Source: Christiangramia sediminis
GTDB taxonomy: Bacteria; Bacteroidota; Bacteroidia; Flavobacteriales; Flavobacteriaceae
Assembly: GCF_020552705.1 (NCBI RefSeq)
Contig: NZ_JAJBZG010000005.1
Coordinates: forward strand, 434,001-498,000
Direction: 5' to 3'
Length of the DNA stretch: 64,000 nucleotides
Made by a program: the position numbers and the translations under genes. Every line of letters starts with the position of its first letter. Within the stretch, counting starts at the first letter, position 1. This document shows, in pieces, positions 16,690-25,720 of this stretch. The notes beneath the pieces are model-generated. The model was not told the DNA's origin. It was given only the letters and a program-made list of their open reading frames with translations, and ran no database searches.

Positions 16690-17952
16690 ATCAAAACCTA
16701 TATCCTTTCTAAAATACATCTTATCAAATTGTAGTTTTTCTGCACTTTGATAAGATTTTTTTAGTGCCTTTTTGTAATCATCTCCAAAAGAAGTTAAGGC
16801 AATTACTCTCCCTCCACTAGTCACCACCTTATCTTCATCTTTTTTAGTTCCAGCATGAAAAACGATGGAATCTTCAATTTCTTTTATTCCTGAAATTATT
16901 TTTCCCTTTTCGTAAGATTCAGGATATCCACCTGAAACGATCATTACAGTAGCTGCCGATCTCGGATCTATCTCTAAATTAGCCTGATCAAGTTCAACAT
17001 CCCAGGTTTTTTCAAGTAACTCAACAAGGTCTGTTTTTATCCTGGGAAGTACTACTTCGGTTTCAGGATCCCCCATTCTTACATTATATTCAATAACAAA
17101 AGGCTCCTCTCCTACTTTTATCAATCCAATGAAAATAAATCCTTTATAGTCGATCTCTTCTTTCGCCAGACCATTCACGGTAGGTTTTACAATTCGTTCT
17201 TCGATCTTATGCATCAAAGTATCATCTGCAAACGGAACCGGGGAAACAGCTCCCATCCCACCAGTATTCAAGCCGGTATCTCCTTCTCCAATCCTCTTGT
17301 AATCTTTTGCGGTAGGTAATATTTTATAGTTCTTACCATCTGTTAGTACAAAAACGCTCAGTTCTATTCCATCCAGAAATTCTTCTATCACCACTTTTCT
17401 ACTTGCGGCTCCAAATTTACCGGAAAGCATATTCTCCAGTTCTTTCTTAGCCTCATCCAGATCGTCTATGATCAAAACGCCTTTTCCTGCGGCAAGTCCG
17501 TCAGCTTTTAAAACATAAGGAGGTTTTAATGTTTCAAGGAAATTCTTCCCCGCCCCCAGACTTTCAAAACTGAAGCTTTCATAGGCTGCTGTTGGAATCT
17601 GGTGCATTGCCATAAATTCTTTCGCACGCTCCTTGCTTCCTTCTAAAAGTGCGCCATGGCTTGAAGGACCAATAATCTGAATATCCCTCAGCCGGTCATC
17701 ATTAGCAAAATAATCTACAATTCCTTTCACCAATGGATCTTCCGGCCCAACCACGATCATTTGAATATCTTTTTCCAAAGCTGTATTTCCAACTGCAGCA
17801 AAATCTATAGGATTCAGCGGCAGATTTTCAGCGATCTCTGCTGTTCCGGCATTTCCGGGTGCAACATAAAGCTTGCTGCATTTACTGCTTTGAGCGATCT
17901 TGTATGCAAAAGTATGCTCTCGCCCACCGGAGCCAAGGATAAGAATATTCAT
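16681..17952 (-). CDS. purD: Phosphoribosylamine-glycine ligase
   Basis: 423 residues, normal for PurD, which joins glycine to phosphoribosylamine with ATP in the second step of purine synthesis. The N-terminus ILILGSGGREHTFAYKI and the ATP-grasp motifs, including EYNVRMGDPETEVVLPR, are diagnostic. It is a lone gene, with no other pur genes in the window and no riboswitch-like leader seen. It converges with the DUF6341 gene with a 9-base overlap. Confidence 0.97.
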   Translation of the reverse strand: MNILILGSGGREHTFAYKIAQSSKCSKLYVAPGNAGTAEIAENLPLNPIDFAAVGNTALEKDIQMIVVGPEDPLVKGIVDYFANDDRLRDIQIIGPSSHGALLEGSKERAKEFMAMHQIPTAAYESFSFESLGAGKNFLETLKPPYVLKADGLAAGKGVLIIDDLDEAKKELENMLSGKFGAASRKVVIEEFLDGIELSVFVLTDGKNYKILPTAKDYKRIGEGDTGLNTGGMGAVSPVPFADDTLMHKIEERIVKPTVNGLAKEEIDYKGFIFIGLIKVGEEPFVIEYNVRMGDPETEVVLPRIKTDLVELLEKTWDVELDQANLEIDPRSAATVMIVSGGYPESYEKGKIISGIKEIEDSIVFHAGTKKDEDKVVTSGGRVIALTSFGDDYKKALKKSYQSAEKLQFDKMYFRKDIGFDLS

Positions 17953-18037
17953 GTGCTTGTAATTTTAAATCTTGCATCAAAAATAATTGTTTGTAAATTG
18001 AAGCACCAATAAATTCGTTAAAAAAGCTTTTCTGCCC

Positions 18038-19348
18038 TTGGATTGGTTTAAACTTTCGTTACAGCTTAATAAATTCCCGATAGAAAGGGCCCAAAAGACT
18101 TTGGAAGAAATTCAGAATATTCCTGAAAGAGATTATACTGAATATCAAAAAAAACGTAAGAATGCGATAATAGATTACCACATCCAGCATAACGATTTTT
18201 ACCGCGAATTCTTTAAATGGGATGGGTTTGATGACTGGAAGCATGTTCCTATCATGAAAAAATCTGATCTTCAGCATCCCTTAAAAGAACGCTTAAGCTC
18301 TACTTATAATACCAAAACAGCTTATATTGGTAAAACTTCAGGGAGCAGCGGACATCCATTTATTTTTGCCAAGAACAGGTTTGCCCATGCCTTAAGCTGG
18401 GCAGGATTTCAGGATAGGTATCGTTGGTATGATATAGACCTCAACAAATCCTTACAAGCCAGGTTTTATGGTATTCCCCTTGATTTCTACGGAAATATCC
18501 AGGAACGTTTAAAAGACAGAATAAGCCTGAGAAGAAGGTTCAATATTTTTGACCTCAGTGAGAAGAAAATGGAAGCTTTTCTGGAAAGATTCAAAAATTC
18601 AGATTTTAATTACCTGAATGGTTATACCAGTGCTATTGTGCTTTTTGCGAGGTTTTTAAAGGATAAGGGGCTTATTTTAAAAGAGCTTTGCCCAAGCCTG
18701 AATATCTGCATCGTAACTTCTGAAAGGCTTTTTGAAAAAGATAAGGAGCTTATTGAAAGTTCACTGGGCGTACCGGTCATCAATGAGTATGGTGCCAGTG
18801 AAGTGGGTTTGATCGCTTTTGAAGATTCAGAAAATCAATGGATCGTTAATTCGGAAGATCTTTATATCGAGATCCTGGATGATGACGATAATATTCTTCC
18901 CTATGGTAATGAGGGTCGGGTGGTGATAACCTCCCTTTATAATAAAGCCCATCCAATGATACGCTATGATATTGGGGATATTGGATGCCTTTCTGAAAAA
19001 AGTACGCTCAAAAAGCCAATTCTTGAAAAATTAATTGGAAGAACCAACGATATTGCCCGCTTACCGGATGGTAAAGTGGTTCCCGGACTTACATTTTATT
19101 ACGTTACCAAAACCATTATTGAAGACAATGGGCACATCAAGGAGTTTGTAATTATTCAAACCGAAATGGATGAGTTTAAGATTGAATATGTGAGTAAGCA
19201 TGAATTTACCCACGATCAGAGAAGCAAAATTCTAGAAGCTATTGCCACTTATGTTGGTGAAAATCTAAAAATCGTCTTTGAGAGAAAGGATATTTTAAAA
19301 CGCAGTCGCAGTGGTAAACTCAAGCAATTTACTTCTCATTTGAAATAG
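18038..19348 (+). CDS. PaaK/CapK-like AMP-forming adenylating enzyme
   Basis: 436 residues. The adenylate-forming motif KTSGSSGHPFIF is at about residues 98-109, and NEYGASEVGLIAFE is the second nucleotide-binding patch. The C-terminal domain carries LIGRTNDIARLPDGKVVPG. The family activates a carboxylic acid as acyl-AMP and usually passes it to CoA. Close relatives lie in surface-polysaccharide loci (CapK), which fits the adjacent convergent glycosyltransferase. The start is a TTG at 18038. Substrate unknown; phenylacetate is unlikely because no paa genes are present. Confidence 0.8.
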   Translation: MDWFKLSLQLNKFPIERAQKTLEEIQNIPERDYTEYQKKRKNAIIDYHIQHNDFYREFFKWDGFDDWKHVPIMKKSDLQHPLKERLSSTYNTKTAYIGKTSGSSGHPFIFAKNRFAHALSWAGFQDRYRWYDIDLNKSLQARFYGIPLDFYGNIQERLKDRISLRRRFNIFDLSEKKMEAFLERFKNSDFNYLNGYTSAIVLFARFLKDKGLILKELCPSLNICIVTSERLFEKDKELIESSLGVPVINEYGASEVGLIAFEDSENQWIVNSEDLYIEILDDDDNILPYGNEGRVVITSLYNKAHPMIRYDIGDIGCLSEKSTLKKPILEKLIGRTNDIARLPDGKVVPGLTFYYVTKTIIEDNGHIKEFVIIQTEMDEFKIEYVSKHEFTHDQRSKILEAIATYVGENLKIVFERKDILKRSRSGKLKQFTSHLK

Positions 19349-20114
19349 GCTTCACCTGTTTGGATTTTACAAAGAATTGCTCATTTAAAAATATTAGCAT
19401 TCTCCAGATACTCTGAAAATACCCGTAATTGAGTATGCTGTGGTATACTTTGAAATTGTATTTAAGCATTTCAAGCTTATTGGTAGAAATAGAATTTTTT
19501 CTAACACGGTAAATTGCCAATGATTCCTGGATACCTTCAATGGGACCCCCCTCTTCTATCACCTTAAGCCATAAAGCCCAGTCCTGCCGTTTGGAAATCT
19601 CAGGACAGTAGATCTTACCGAGGATATTCACATTGTAAATACCGGTTAGATTTCCTACATAATTCGCCTTTAATAACTTGTCATAATGAAGCACGGGCAA
19701 TGCCTGGATCTTTTTATTAAGCTTTTCTCCTTTTTCATTGATGAGCTCATAACTGGAAAAACAGGCTGCAACATTAGGTTTAGAAAGTACTTTTAGCTGC
19801 TTTTTAAGCTTTTTAGGTTCCCATTGGTCATCTGCGTCAAGAAATGCAATAAACTGGCCAGAAGCGGCTTTAATGCCCTTGTTACGACTGTTATGAGTGC
19901 CGGAGTTGGTAGAATTTACAAGAAGACGAATGCGGTCATCCTTTGAAGAAAATTTTTCAATGATCTTTTTCGTAGAATCTGAAGAAGCATCATCAACAAT
20001 TAAAAGTTCCCACTGAGAATAGGTCTGAGCAATGACAGATTGGATAGATTCAGTAATAAAGGCCTCCGAGTTGTATGCAGGCATTATAACTGATACTATT
20101 CCCTTATTACTCAT
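19329..20114 (-). CDS. Glycosyltransferase family 2
   Basis: 261 residues of GT-A type. The N-terminus SVIMPAYNSEAFITESIQSV, then VDDASSD and the metal-binding DADDQW (about residue 95), are the classical GT2 features. It transfers a sugar from a nucleotide donor to a growing envelope glycan. It follows the UDP-glucuronate decarboxylase-like gene with only one base between, ending the seven-gene run. Its 3' end overlaps the convergent PaaK-like gene by 20 bases. Confidence 0.93.
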   Translation of the reverse strand: MSNKGIVSVIMPAYNSEAFITESIQSVIAQTYSQWELLIVDDASSDSTKKIIEKFSSKDDRIRLLVNSTNSGTHNSRNKGIKAASGQFIAFLDADDQWEPKKLKKQLKVLSKPNVAACFSSYELINEKGEKLNKKIQALPVLHYDKLLKANYVGNLTGIYNVNILGKIYCPEISKRQDWALWLKVIEEGGPIEGIQESLAIYRVRKNSISTNKLEMLKYNFKVYHSILNYGYFQSIWRMLIFLNEQFFVKSKQVKPISNEK

Positions 20115-20115
20115 T

Positions 20116-21105
20116 TTAGCGTCTAATGTGTTTTGAAAAGTCTTTATGCTCTCTTTTTTCTAATTCACCTTCACTTAGATTTTTAAAATAATCATAAGTG
20201 ATCTTCATTCCTTCTGCCCTGGAAACTTTGGGTTCCCAACCCAGTATTTCCCTTGCTCGCGAAATATCAGGCTGTCTCTGCATAGGATCATCTTTTGGAA
20301 GTTCCTTAAAAACGATTTTTTGATCTGTCCCGGTAAGTTTAATGATCTCATCGGCAAAATCCAAAATACTGATCTCATCAGGATTTCCAATATTTACAGG
20401 ATCTGAATAATCGCTTAAGAGAAGTCTGTAAATCCCTTCTACCTGATCGTCTACAAAGCAAAATGACCTCGTTTGGGAGCCATCTCCAAAAACGGTAAGA
20501 TCTTCTCCTCTTAACGCCTGACCAATAAAGGCGGGAATCACCCGACCATCATTGAGCCTCATTCTTGGGCCATAGGTATTGAATATCCTGGCAATTCTGG
20601 TTTCCAAACCATGAAACCGATGATAGGCCATAGTAATTGATTCCTGAAAACGCTTTGCTTCATCATAAACCCCTCTAGGTCCTATGGCATTTACATTTCC
20701 GTAATATTCTTCATTTTGAGGATGCACCAGGGGATCGCCATACACCTCTGAAGTGGAAGCAATAAGGATCCTGGCCTTTTTCTCTTTCGCTAATCCAAGG
20801 CAATGATGGGTTCCAAAAGAACCAACTTTCAATGTTTGAATTGGAATTTTTAAGTAATCTATAGGACTGGCTGGCGAAGCAAAATGTAGAATATAATCCA
20901 GATTACCGGCAACATGAACAAACTTGGTAATATCATGATGATGAAACTCGAAATTAGGAAGTTTCATCAGATGTTCGATATTTTTAAGATCGCCGGTGAT
21001 GAGATTATCCATCCCAATAACCTCATAACCTTCTTTTAAAAAGCGGTCGCAAAGGTGCGAGCCTAGAAAACCTGCAGCACCGGTAATTAGTATTCTTTTA
21101 GCCAT
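20116..21105 (-). CDS. UDP-glucuronate decarboxylase-like NAD-dependent sugar dehydratase/epimerase
   Basis: 329 residues, extended SDR fold. The NAD site is [11 protein letters not shown] (about 8-18), and the catalytic pair is Tyr and Lys in [26 protein letters not shown] and [11 protein letters not shown] are typical of UDP-xylose synthase (UXS), which turns UDP-glucuronate into UDP-xylose. A related 4,6-dehydratase is possible, but the [10 protein letters not shown] patch favours UXS. It lies between rfbD and the GT2 gene. Confidence 0.87.
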   Translation of the reverse strand: MAKRILITGAAGFLGSHLCDRFLKEGYEVIGMDNLITGDLKNIEHLMKLPNFEFHHHDITKFVHVAGNLDYILHFASPASPIDYLKIPIQTLKVGSFGTHHCLGLAKEKKARILIASTSEVYGDPLVHPQNEEYYGNVNAIGPRGVYDEAKRFQESITMAYHRFHGLETRIARIFNTYGPRMRLNDGRVIPAFIGQALRGEDLTVFGDGSQTRSFCFVDDQVEGIYRLLLSDYSDPVNIGNPDEISILDFADEIIKLTGTDQKIVFKELPKDDPMQRQPDISRAREILGWEPKVSRAEGMKITYDYFKNLSEGELEKREHKDFSKHIRR

Positions 21106-21121
21106 TTATATTCTCTGATAA

Positions 21122-21973
21122 TTAATCAATCGTATCTATAAGCTCATGAAGACTGGTTTTCCAGTGTTTCACGGGACCAAATTGCTGAATGACCATTTCT
21201 TTCGAAAGTACACTATATTCAGGTCTTACCGCCAAGGTCTTAAAAAATCCCGTCTTATTCAATTGAACCTGATCCATTTTTCCGGAATATTTCAGAATTT
21301 CTTCTGCGAAATCGTACCAGGTGGCTTCGCCTTCATTGCTAAAATGGTATAACCCAAAGGCCTGGGATCCAGAATTGATTATTTTGAATACAAATTCTGC
21401 AAGGTCATTGGCATTGGTGGGAGTTCCAATTTGCGAGGTAGTAATATTCAATTCAGCTTTATCTTCAGCTTTCCGTAGAATTGTCCGGAAGAAATTATGT
21501 CCAAATTCAGAATAAAGCCAGGAGGTTCTTAGAATAAAATAATTATCCATTAATGAGTGAATCGCTTTCTCTCCTTTTAATTTTGAAGCACCATAAACGT
21601 TGATAGGATCAACCTCATCAGTCTCTTTGTAGGGCTCTTTAGACTGCCCGTTGAAAACATAATCTGTAGAAAAATGAAATAAAACCGCTTTATATTCTTT
21701 GCATATCTCGGCTAGATTTCTGGCTGCTTCTGAATTCACTAAAAAGGCTTTGTCCTTTTCATTTTCGGCCTGCTCCACATTGGTATAGGCAGCGGTATTT
21801 ATACAAAAATCAATTTGATGTTCCCCGAAAAACTGCTGTAAATCGGCTCTTGATGTAATATCGAGTTCCTTAGAAGTACAGAATAGAAATTTAAAATTTG
21901 GATATTTTTTTGACTGTTTATGGAAACACTGTCCTAACTGACCATTGGCACCTGTTACTAAAATTGTTTTCAT
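21122..21973 (-). CDS. rfbD: dTDP-4-dehydrorhamnose reductase
   Basis: 283 residues. The nucleotide site is VTGANGQLGQ (about 5-14), and the SDR catalytic motif is YGASKLKGE with the Tyr/Lys pair. It reduces dTDP-4-keto-L-rhamnose to dTDP-L-rhamnose, the last step of rhamnose donor synthesis. Its start overlaps the rfbC stop by 4 bases (translational coupling). rfbA and rfbB are not in the window. Confidence 0.93.
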   Translation of the reverse strand: MKTILVTGANGQLGQCFHKQSKKYPNFKFLFCTSKELDITSRADLQQFFGEHQIDFCINTAAYTNVEQAENEKDKAFLVNSEAARNLAEICKEYKAVLFHFSTDYVFNGQSKEPYKETDEVDPINVYGASKLKGEKAIHSLMDNYFILRTSWLYSEFGHNFFRTILRKAEDKAELNITTSQIGTPTNANDLAEFVFKIINSGSQAFGLYHFSNEGEATWYDFAEEILKYSGKMDQVQLNKTGFFKTLAVRPEYSVLSKEMVIQQFGPVKHWKTSLHELIDTID

Positions 21974-22515
21974 CCAAAAGTTTCCTTAAAAGTGGGTAAA
22001 ACCTTGTCTTTTTCAGATAATATCATTTCCCTTTCCGGAAAATTCCAGTCTATGTTCAGGTCTGGATCATTAAAAATTATACCTGATTCTGAACCGGGTG
22101 TATAGTACTGGTCACATTTATAGGCAAACACAGATTTTTCTGATAGGGTGAGAAACCCATGACCAAAACCTATGGGTACATATAACTGATAAAGGTTCTC
22201 ATCATCCAGAATGACAGAAAATACCTTTTTAAAAGTCGGAGAATCGGGTCTAAGATCTACTACCACATCCAGAACTTTTCCGTAGAGCACCCGCACGATC
22301 TTCGTTTGGGCAAATTCGCCTTTTTGATAATGCATGCCGCGAAGCACTCCATATCTTGAAACCGACTGGTTGTCCTGAACAAATTCTTCATCTATGCCAG
22401 AAAGTTCTGCAAAGCGTTTGCGTTGATAGGTCTCCAGGAAAATACCGCGGTGATCCTCGAATATTCTGGGTTTTAAAAGAAAACAATCTTTTAAAGGTGT
22501 TTCTTCTACCTGCAT
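21970..22515 (-). CDS. rfbC: dTDP-4-dehydrorhamnose 3,5-epimerase
   Basis: 181 residues, a cupin-fold epimerase of normal length. GVLRGMHYQ carries the catalytic His, with further family patches VVDLRPDSPTFKK and YVPIGFGHGFLTLS. It converts dTDP-4-keto-6-deoxyglucose into the L-rhamno form used by rfbD. It follows the DUF6909 gene by 10 bases. Confidence 0.95.
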   Translation of the reverse strand: MQVEETPLKDCFLLKPRIFEDHRGIFLETYQRKRFAELSGIDEEFVQDNQSVSRYGVLRGMHYQKGEFAQTKIVRVLYGKVLDVVVDLRPDSPTFKKVFSVILDDENLYQLYVPIGFGHGFLTLSEKSVFAYKCDQYYTPGSESGIIFNDPDLNIDWNFPEREMILSEKDKVLPTFKETFG

Positions 22516-22525
22516 TTGTCTTGAT

Positions 22526-24214
22526 TTATGAATTAAAAATTTGTTCCAGGATCTTTTCCGTAATTAAATAAGTGGGTTTAACACCTGAAGTTCCCAGACC
22601 TCCAGAGGCAAGGGTGCTGCCAGTTTCTAAAGGATTATCTGATGCATAATAGGCATATCTTACCTTGACGTTTTCATCAATGCTTCCTCTTAATCTGGAA
22701 GCCGCCTGTATAGCTTTCTGATAATGTGCGCCCTCCATTTCAAGACCACATACATTCCAGGTAGAATCATGGAAAAATCTTAAAATATCTTTATTCTGAA
22801 GGGAAGTTCCCAGTACAGTGATCATTGCACCATCTACCACATTAATATCATGACCTTCAAGGTGTGATTTTTTTAGCTCATTTTTAAATGGATAATTATC
22901 TGCGGTGCCTTCAAACAGGTGTGCATCCGGGATCATTATATCTCCTTTGCCCCCTTCAAGAATTCCGGCTTTCCCCATGATGGAAATTGACTTCACATTC
23001 ATTTTAACCTCCATATCCTTATAACTGAAAGGTTTCAGAAGTTCGTCCATGGTTTCATAAGCCTGTTCCCCAAAGGCATAATCCATTACTATGATCACCG
23101 GTTTTTCTTCGGTCTTAAGATCGCTAAATTTAGTTCCGCTAAATCCTTCCTCCAGCTGAGCGGTATCAAAGACCTGCACATCTATATTGGTACCGCTTTT
23201 ATCTTCGATAAAAAACATCCCCTTATCCAGTGCAGCTTTGGTCACTTTATTTCTTAAAGCTCCGTTCCCGCTATCACTTAATTCCTCATAAATATCCAGC
23301 GGTTTCTTTTTCTTTAATTCAGTTTTAAGGGCGGTAGGAGTGTACAAAGTATTCATGACACTGTGCATATTGGCACTAATAATATGGATGGGTCTATCCA
23401 TAAGCTTATTTTCAATAAGCTTTAGTTTAATGTCATTAGACCAGATTTCTCCGTGTATATGATGGCCCAGCCTTTCTCTAAGCACAGGGCTAAAGGTGAT
23501 GATCCTTTTTTCATTCTGTATTGCCTCCCGAATAGCCATTTTCCCCAGAGACCATATCACTCTAAGAAACCGATCTGGATTATTTGGGGAGGAAAATTTG
23601 GGATAGAGTCCGCTAATTTCATGGAAAGTCCTTCCCAAAATACTGGCCGTATGGGTAAGGGCTACCTCGCGCTGTGCCTGGGTTAAGCTTTCAGTTTGAG
23701 TTACGGCAGTCTCCAGTTTTTCCCAATCACGGTTTACACTACCATCTTCGTCTATTAACACCCTTTTCATGATCTTATGAGATTCAATAAAAAGGAAGGT
23801 GAGGTGGGTTAGAATGTCATAGATCTCCGATCTTCCGCGAGTGATCTCAATATTCATCTGCTCCTCATCGATTCTGTAACAATTCCTTCTTCGTTTTGGT
23901 GGAACTATCGGTTTAAAATGAGAATTCCCATAGCCCTCATCACTGGTAAGGTTAATAAATCGACATTCTTCAATTCCCTGCGGAAGCCTGTCTATTACAT
24001 ATAACAATCCTTCAAGTTCCGCTTTGTCATTGGCAATAGAACCGTAGATTTCAGGTCTTAGTGTTAGTAAGGACTCTCTTAAAGTTTCTCCTGAAACACC
24101 CATTGGTTTATAGAAACCTCTGTTAAAAAGGTGTCTCATAGTGATATACATGCGTTCAATAGCTCCAGAACTCTCCTGTGCTCTTGTTCTGCCCTGTAAT
24201 TTTAATATAGACAT
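22526..24214 (-). CDS. DUF6909-like protein with nucleoside-phosphorylase-like C-terminus
   Basis: 562 residues, soluble, with no signal peptide or membrane helix. The N-terminal half is helical, including RMYITMRHLFNRGFYKPMG and a basic PPKRRRN patch. From about residue 385 the pattern changes to an alpha/beta fold: PVIIVMDYAFGEQA, GKGDIMIPDAHLFEGTADNY, then MITVLGTS and CGLEMEGAHYQKAIQAA. The last segment resembles the GxxMEGA element of purine phosphorylases and MTA/SAH nucleosidases. I recall the family as DUF6909; the enzymatic reading is my inference. It sits tightly between a GH3 ligase and rfbC. Confidence 0.6.
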   Translation of the reverse strand: MSILKLQGRTRAQESSGAIERMYITMRHLFNRGFYKPMGVSGETLRESLLTLRPEIYGSIANDKAELEGLLYVIDRLPQGIEECRFINLTSDEGYGNSHFKPIVPPKRRRNCYRIDEEQMNIEITRGRSEIYDILTHLTFLFIESHKIMKRVLIDEDGSVNRDWEKLETAVTQTESLTQAQREVALTHTASILGRTFHEISGLYPKFSSPNNPDRFLRVIWSLGKMAIREAIQNEKRIITFSPVLRERLGHHIHGEIWSNDIKLKLIENKLMDRPIHIISANMHSVMNTLYTPTALKTELKKKKPLDIYEELSDSGNGALRNKVTKAALDKGMFFIEDKSGTNIDVQVFDTAQLEEGFSGTKFSDLKTEEKPVIIVMDYAFGEQAYETMDELLKPFSYKDMEVKMNVKSISIMGKAGILEGGKGDIMIPDAHLFEGTADNYPFKNELKKSHLEGHDINVVDGAMITVLGTSLQNKDILRFFHDSTWNVCGLEMEGAHYQKAIQAASRLRGSIDENVKVRYAYYASDNPLETGSTLASGGLGTSGVKPTYLITEKILEQIFNS

Positions 24215-24223
24215 AGTAGTTTT

Positions 24224-25717
24224 TTAAATAATCTCTTTTAGTTTATCTGCAATTTTACGATCGTTAGAAAGCCTTGGAAGCTTATTCTGACCTCCAAGCT
24301 TGCCAATAGATTTCATATAATCCTGAAAGGCATTTTGCGGAACCCTGGTGACTTTTAATCGTTGAAGAATGTTCCCTTCAATAAGATCCAGATAATAGGA
24401 ATTTTGTTTCTGTAAAGATTTGTCGATAATTTCAGCAAATTTATTCAAATCTACTGGTTCCTGCTCAAATTCCACAAACCATTCATGGAATGGAAGCTCT
24501 TCTCCTTCTGGATTTATTTGTGGTGCTACCGTAAATTCGCTAATAGCGGCACCGGTTTCTTTAACTGCCTCCTGCATGGCTTCTTCCACTTCTTTAGCAA
24601 TCACATGCTCTCCGAAAGCAGAAATAAAATGCTTAATCCGGCCCGAAACTATAACACGGTAAGGTTTTACACAAGTAAACTGAACCGTATCTCCAATATT
24701 ATAGGCCCAGAGTCCGGCTGTAGAAGAAATGATCATCACATAATTTACATTTACCTCAACATCCTTCAATAATAACCTTTTCGGGTCCTCATCGTAAAAT
24801 TCATCAGCTTTTATAAACTCATAGAACATTCCCGAATCCAGCTGAAGTAGCATTCCCTTTTCATCCTGCCTGTCCTGAAAAGCAAAAAAACCTTCAGAAG
24901 CCGGGTAAAGTTCAATACTATCTACTTTTCGACCGATCAAATTTTCAAATTTGGAGCGATAGGGTTCGTAGTTGACTCCGCCGTAAATAAACAGGTCAAA
25001 ATTGGGAAAAATCTCCCCTACTTTTTTTCCGGTTTTGTCAATTAGCCTTTCAAAATACATCTGCACCCATGAAGGGATACCGCTAATTACAGACATATCT
25101 TCCTTCACCGTTTCCTCAACGATGGCATAAACTTTATCCTCCCAGTCTTCAATACAGTTTGTTTCCCAGCTGGGCATTCTGTTTTTCTGCAAATAGGCGG
25201 GAACATAATGAGCAACGATCCCGGAAAGTCGTCCCAGTTTAACTCCATTTTTTTCATCCAGCTCAGGGCTGCCCTGCAGAAAGATCATTTTACCGTCTAC
25301 AAACTTCGATTTTCCGGTATCTTCAATATAACATAGAATGGCATTTCTCGCAGCATTAATATGCGTGGGCATCGATTCTTTGGTAAGCGGAATATATTTG
25401 GCACCGCTGGTAGTGCCCGAAGTTTTTGCATAATACAATGGTTTCCCCGGCCAGAGAATATCCTCCTGCCCTTCAACCATTAAATCTACATAAGGCTTAA
25501 GTTCTTCGTAATCCCTTATCGGAATATTTTTTATAAAATCTGAATGGGAATGGATCTCTTTAAAATTATGCTCCTTACCAAATTTGGTATGGTTTGCTTT
25601 TTTAATGAGTTCACGAAAAACTTTATCCTGGGTCTCATGAGGATTGGAAGCCCAGCGATCTATTTTTTTTCTGATATAGGATGCAAATATTTTAGCTGCG
25701 AAAGATTTTATAGACAT
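24224..25717 (-). CDS. GH3-family acyl-adenylating enzyme
   Basis: 497 residues. The GH3 motifs are present in order: the ATP loop KTSGTTSGAKYIPLT (about 98-112), YPASEGFFAF (about 275) and YRVIVSGRIKHFISAFGEHV (about 350). In plants GH3 enzymes adenylate an acid such as indole acetate or jasmonate and join it to an amino acid. Bacterial members are widespread but mostly of unknown substrate. It lies 3 bases after an M23 peptidase gene and 9 before DUF6909, inside an envelope-sugar operon. Confidence 0.9.
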   Translation of the reverse strand: MSIKSFAAKIFASYIRKKIDRWASNPHETQDKVFRELIKKANHTKFGKEHNFKEIHSHSDFIKNIPIRDYEELKPYVDLMVEGQEDILWPGKPLYYAKTSGTTSGAKYIPLTKESMPTHINAARNAILCYIEDTGKSKFVDGKMIFLQGSPELDEKNGVKLGRLSGIVAHYVPAYLQKNRMPSWETNCIEDWEDKVYAIVEETVKEDMSVISGIPSWVQMYFERLIDKTGKKVGEIFPNFDLFIYGGVNYEPYRSKFENLIGRKVDSIELYPASEGFFAFQDRQDEKGMLLQLDSGMFYEFIKADEFYDEDPKRLLLKDVEVNVNYVMIISSTAGLWAYNIGDTVQFTCVKPYRVIVSGRIKHFISAFGEHVIAKEVEEAMQEAVKETGAAISEFTVAPQINPEGEELPFHEWFVEFEQEPVDLNKFAEIIDKSLQKQNSYYLDLIEGNILQRLKVTRVPQNAFQDYMKSIGKLGGQNKLPRLSNDRKIADKLKEII

Positions 25718-25720
25718 AGA

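Noticed and set aside
17953-18037. Purine riboswitch before purD
   Set aside because: The upstream region is short (about 85 bases) and AT-rich, with no three-way junction pattern.
18038-19348. Phenylacetate degradation locus (PaaK-like ligase with PaaE-like reductase at 12485)
   Set aside because: The two genes are 4.5 kb apart with unrelated genes between, and no paaABCDE oxygenase, paaG or paaZ genes are present.
19329-19348. Overlapping 3' ends of convergent genes as a frameshift or error
   Set aside because: Both reading frames are intact to normal family length; short convergent overlaps also occur at 16681-16689 and 51937-51940.
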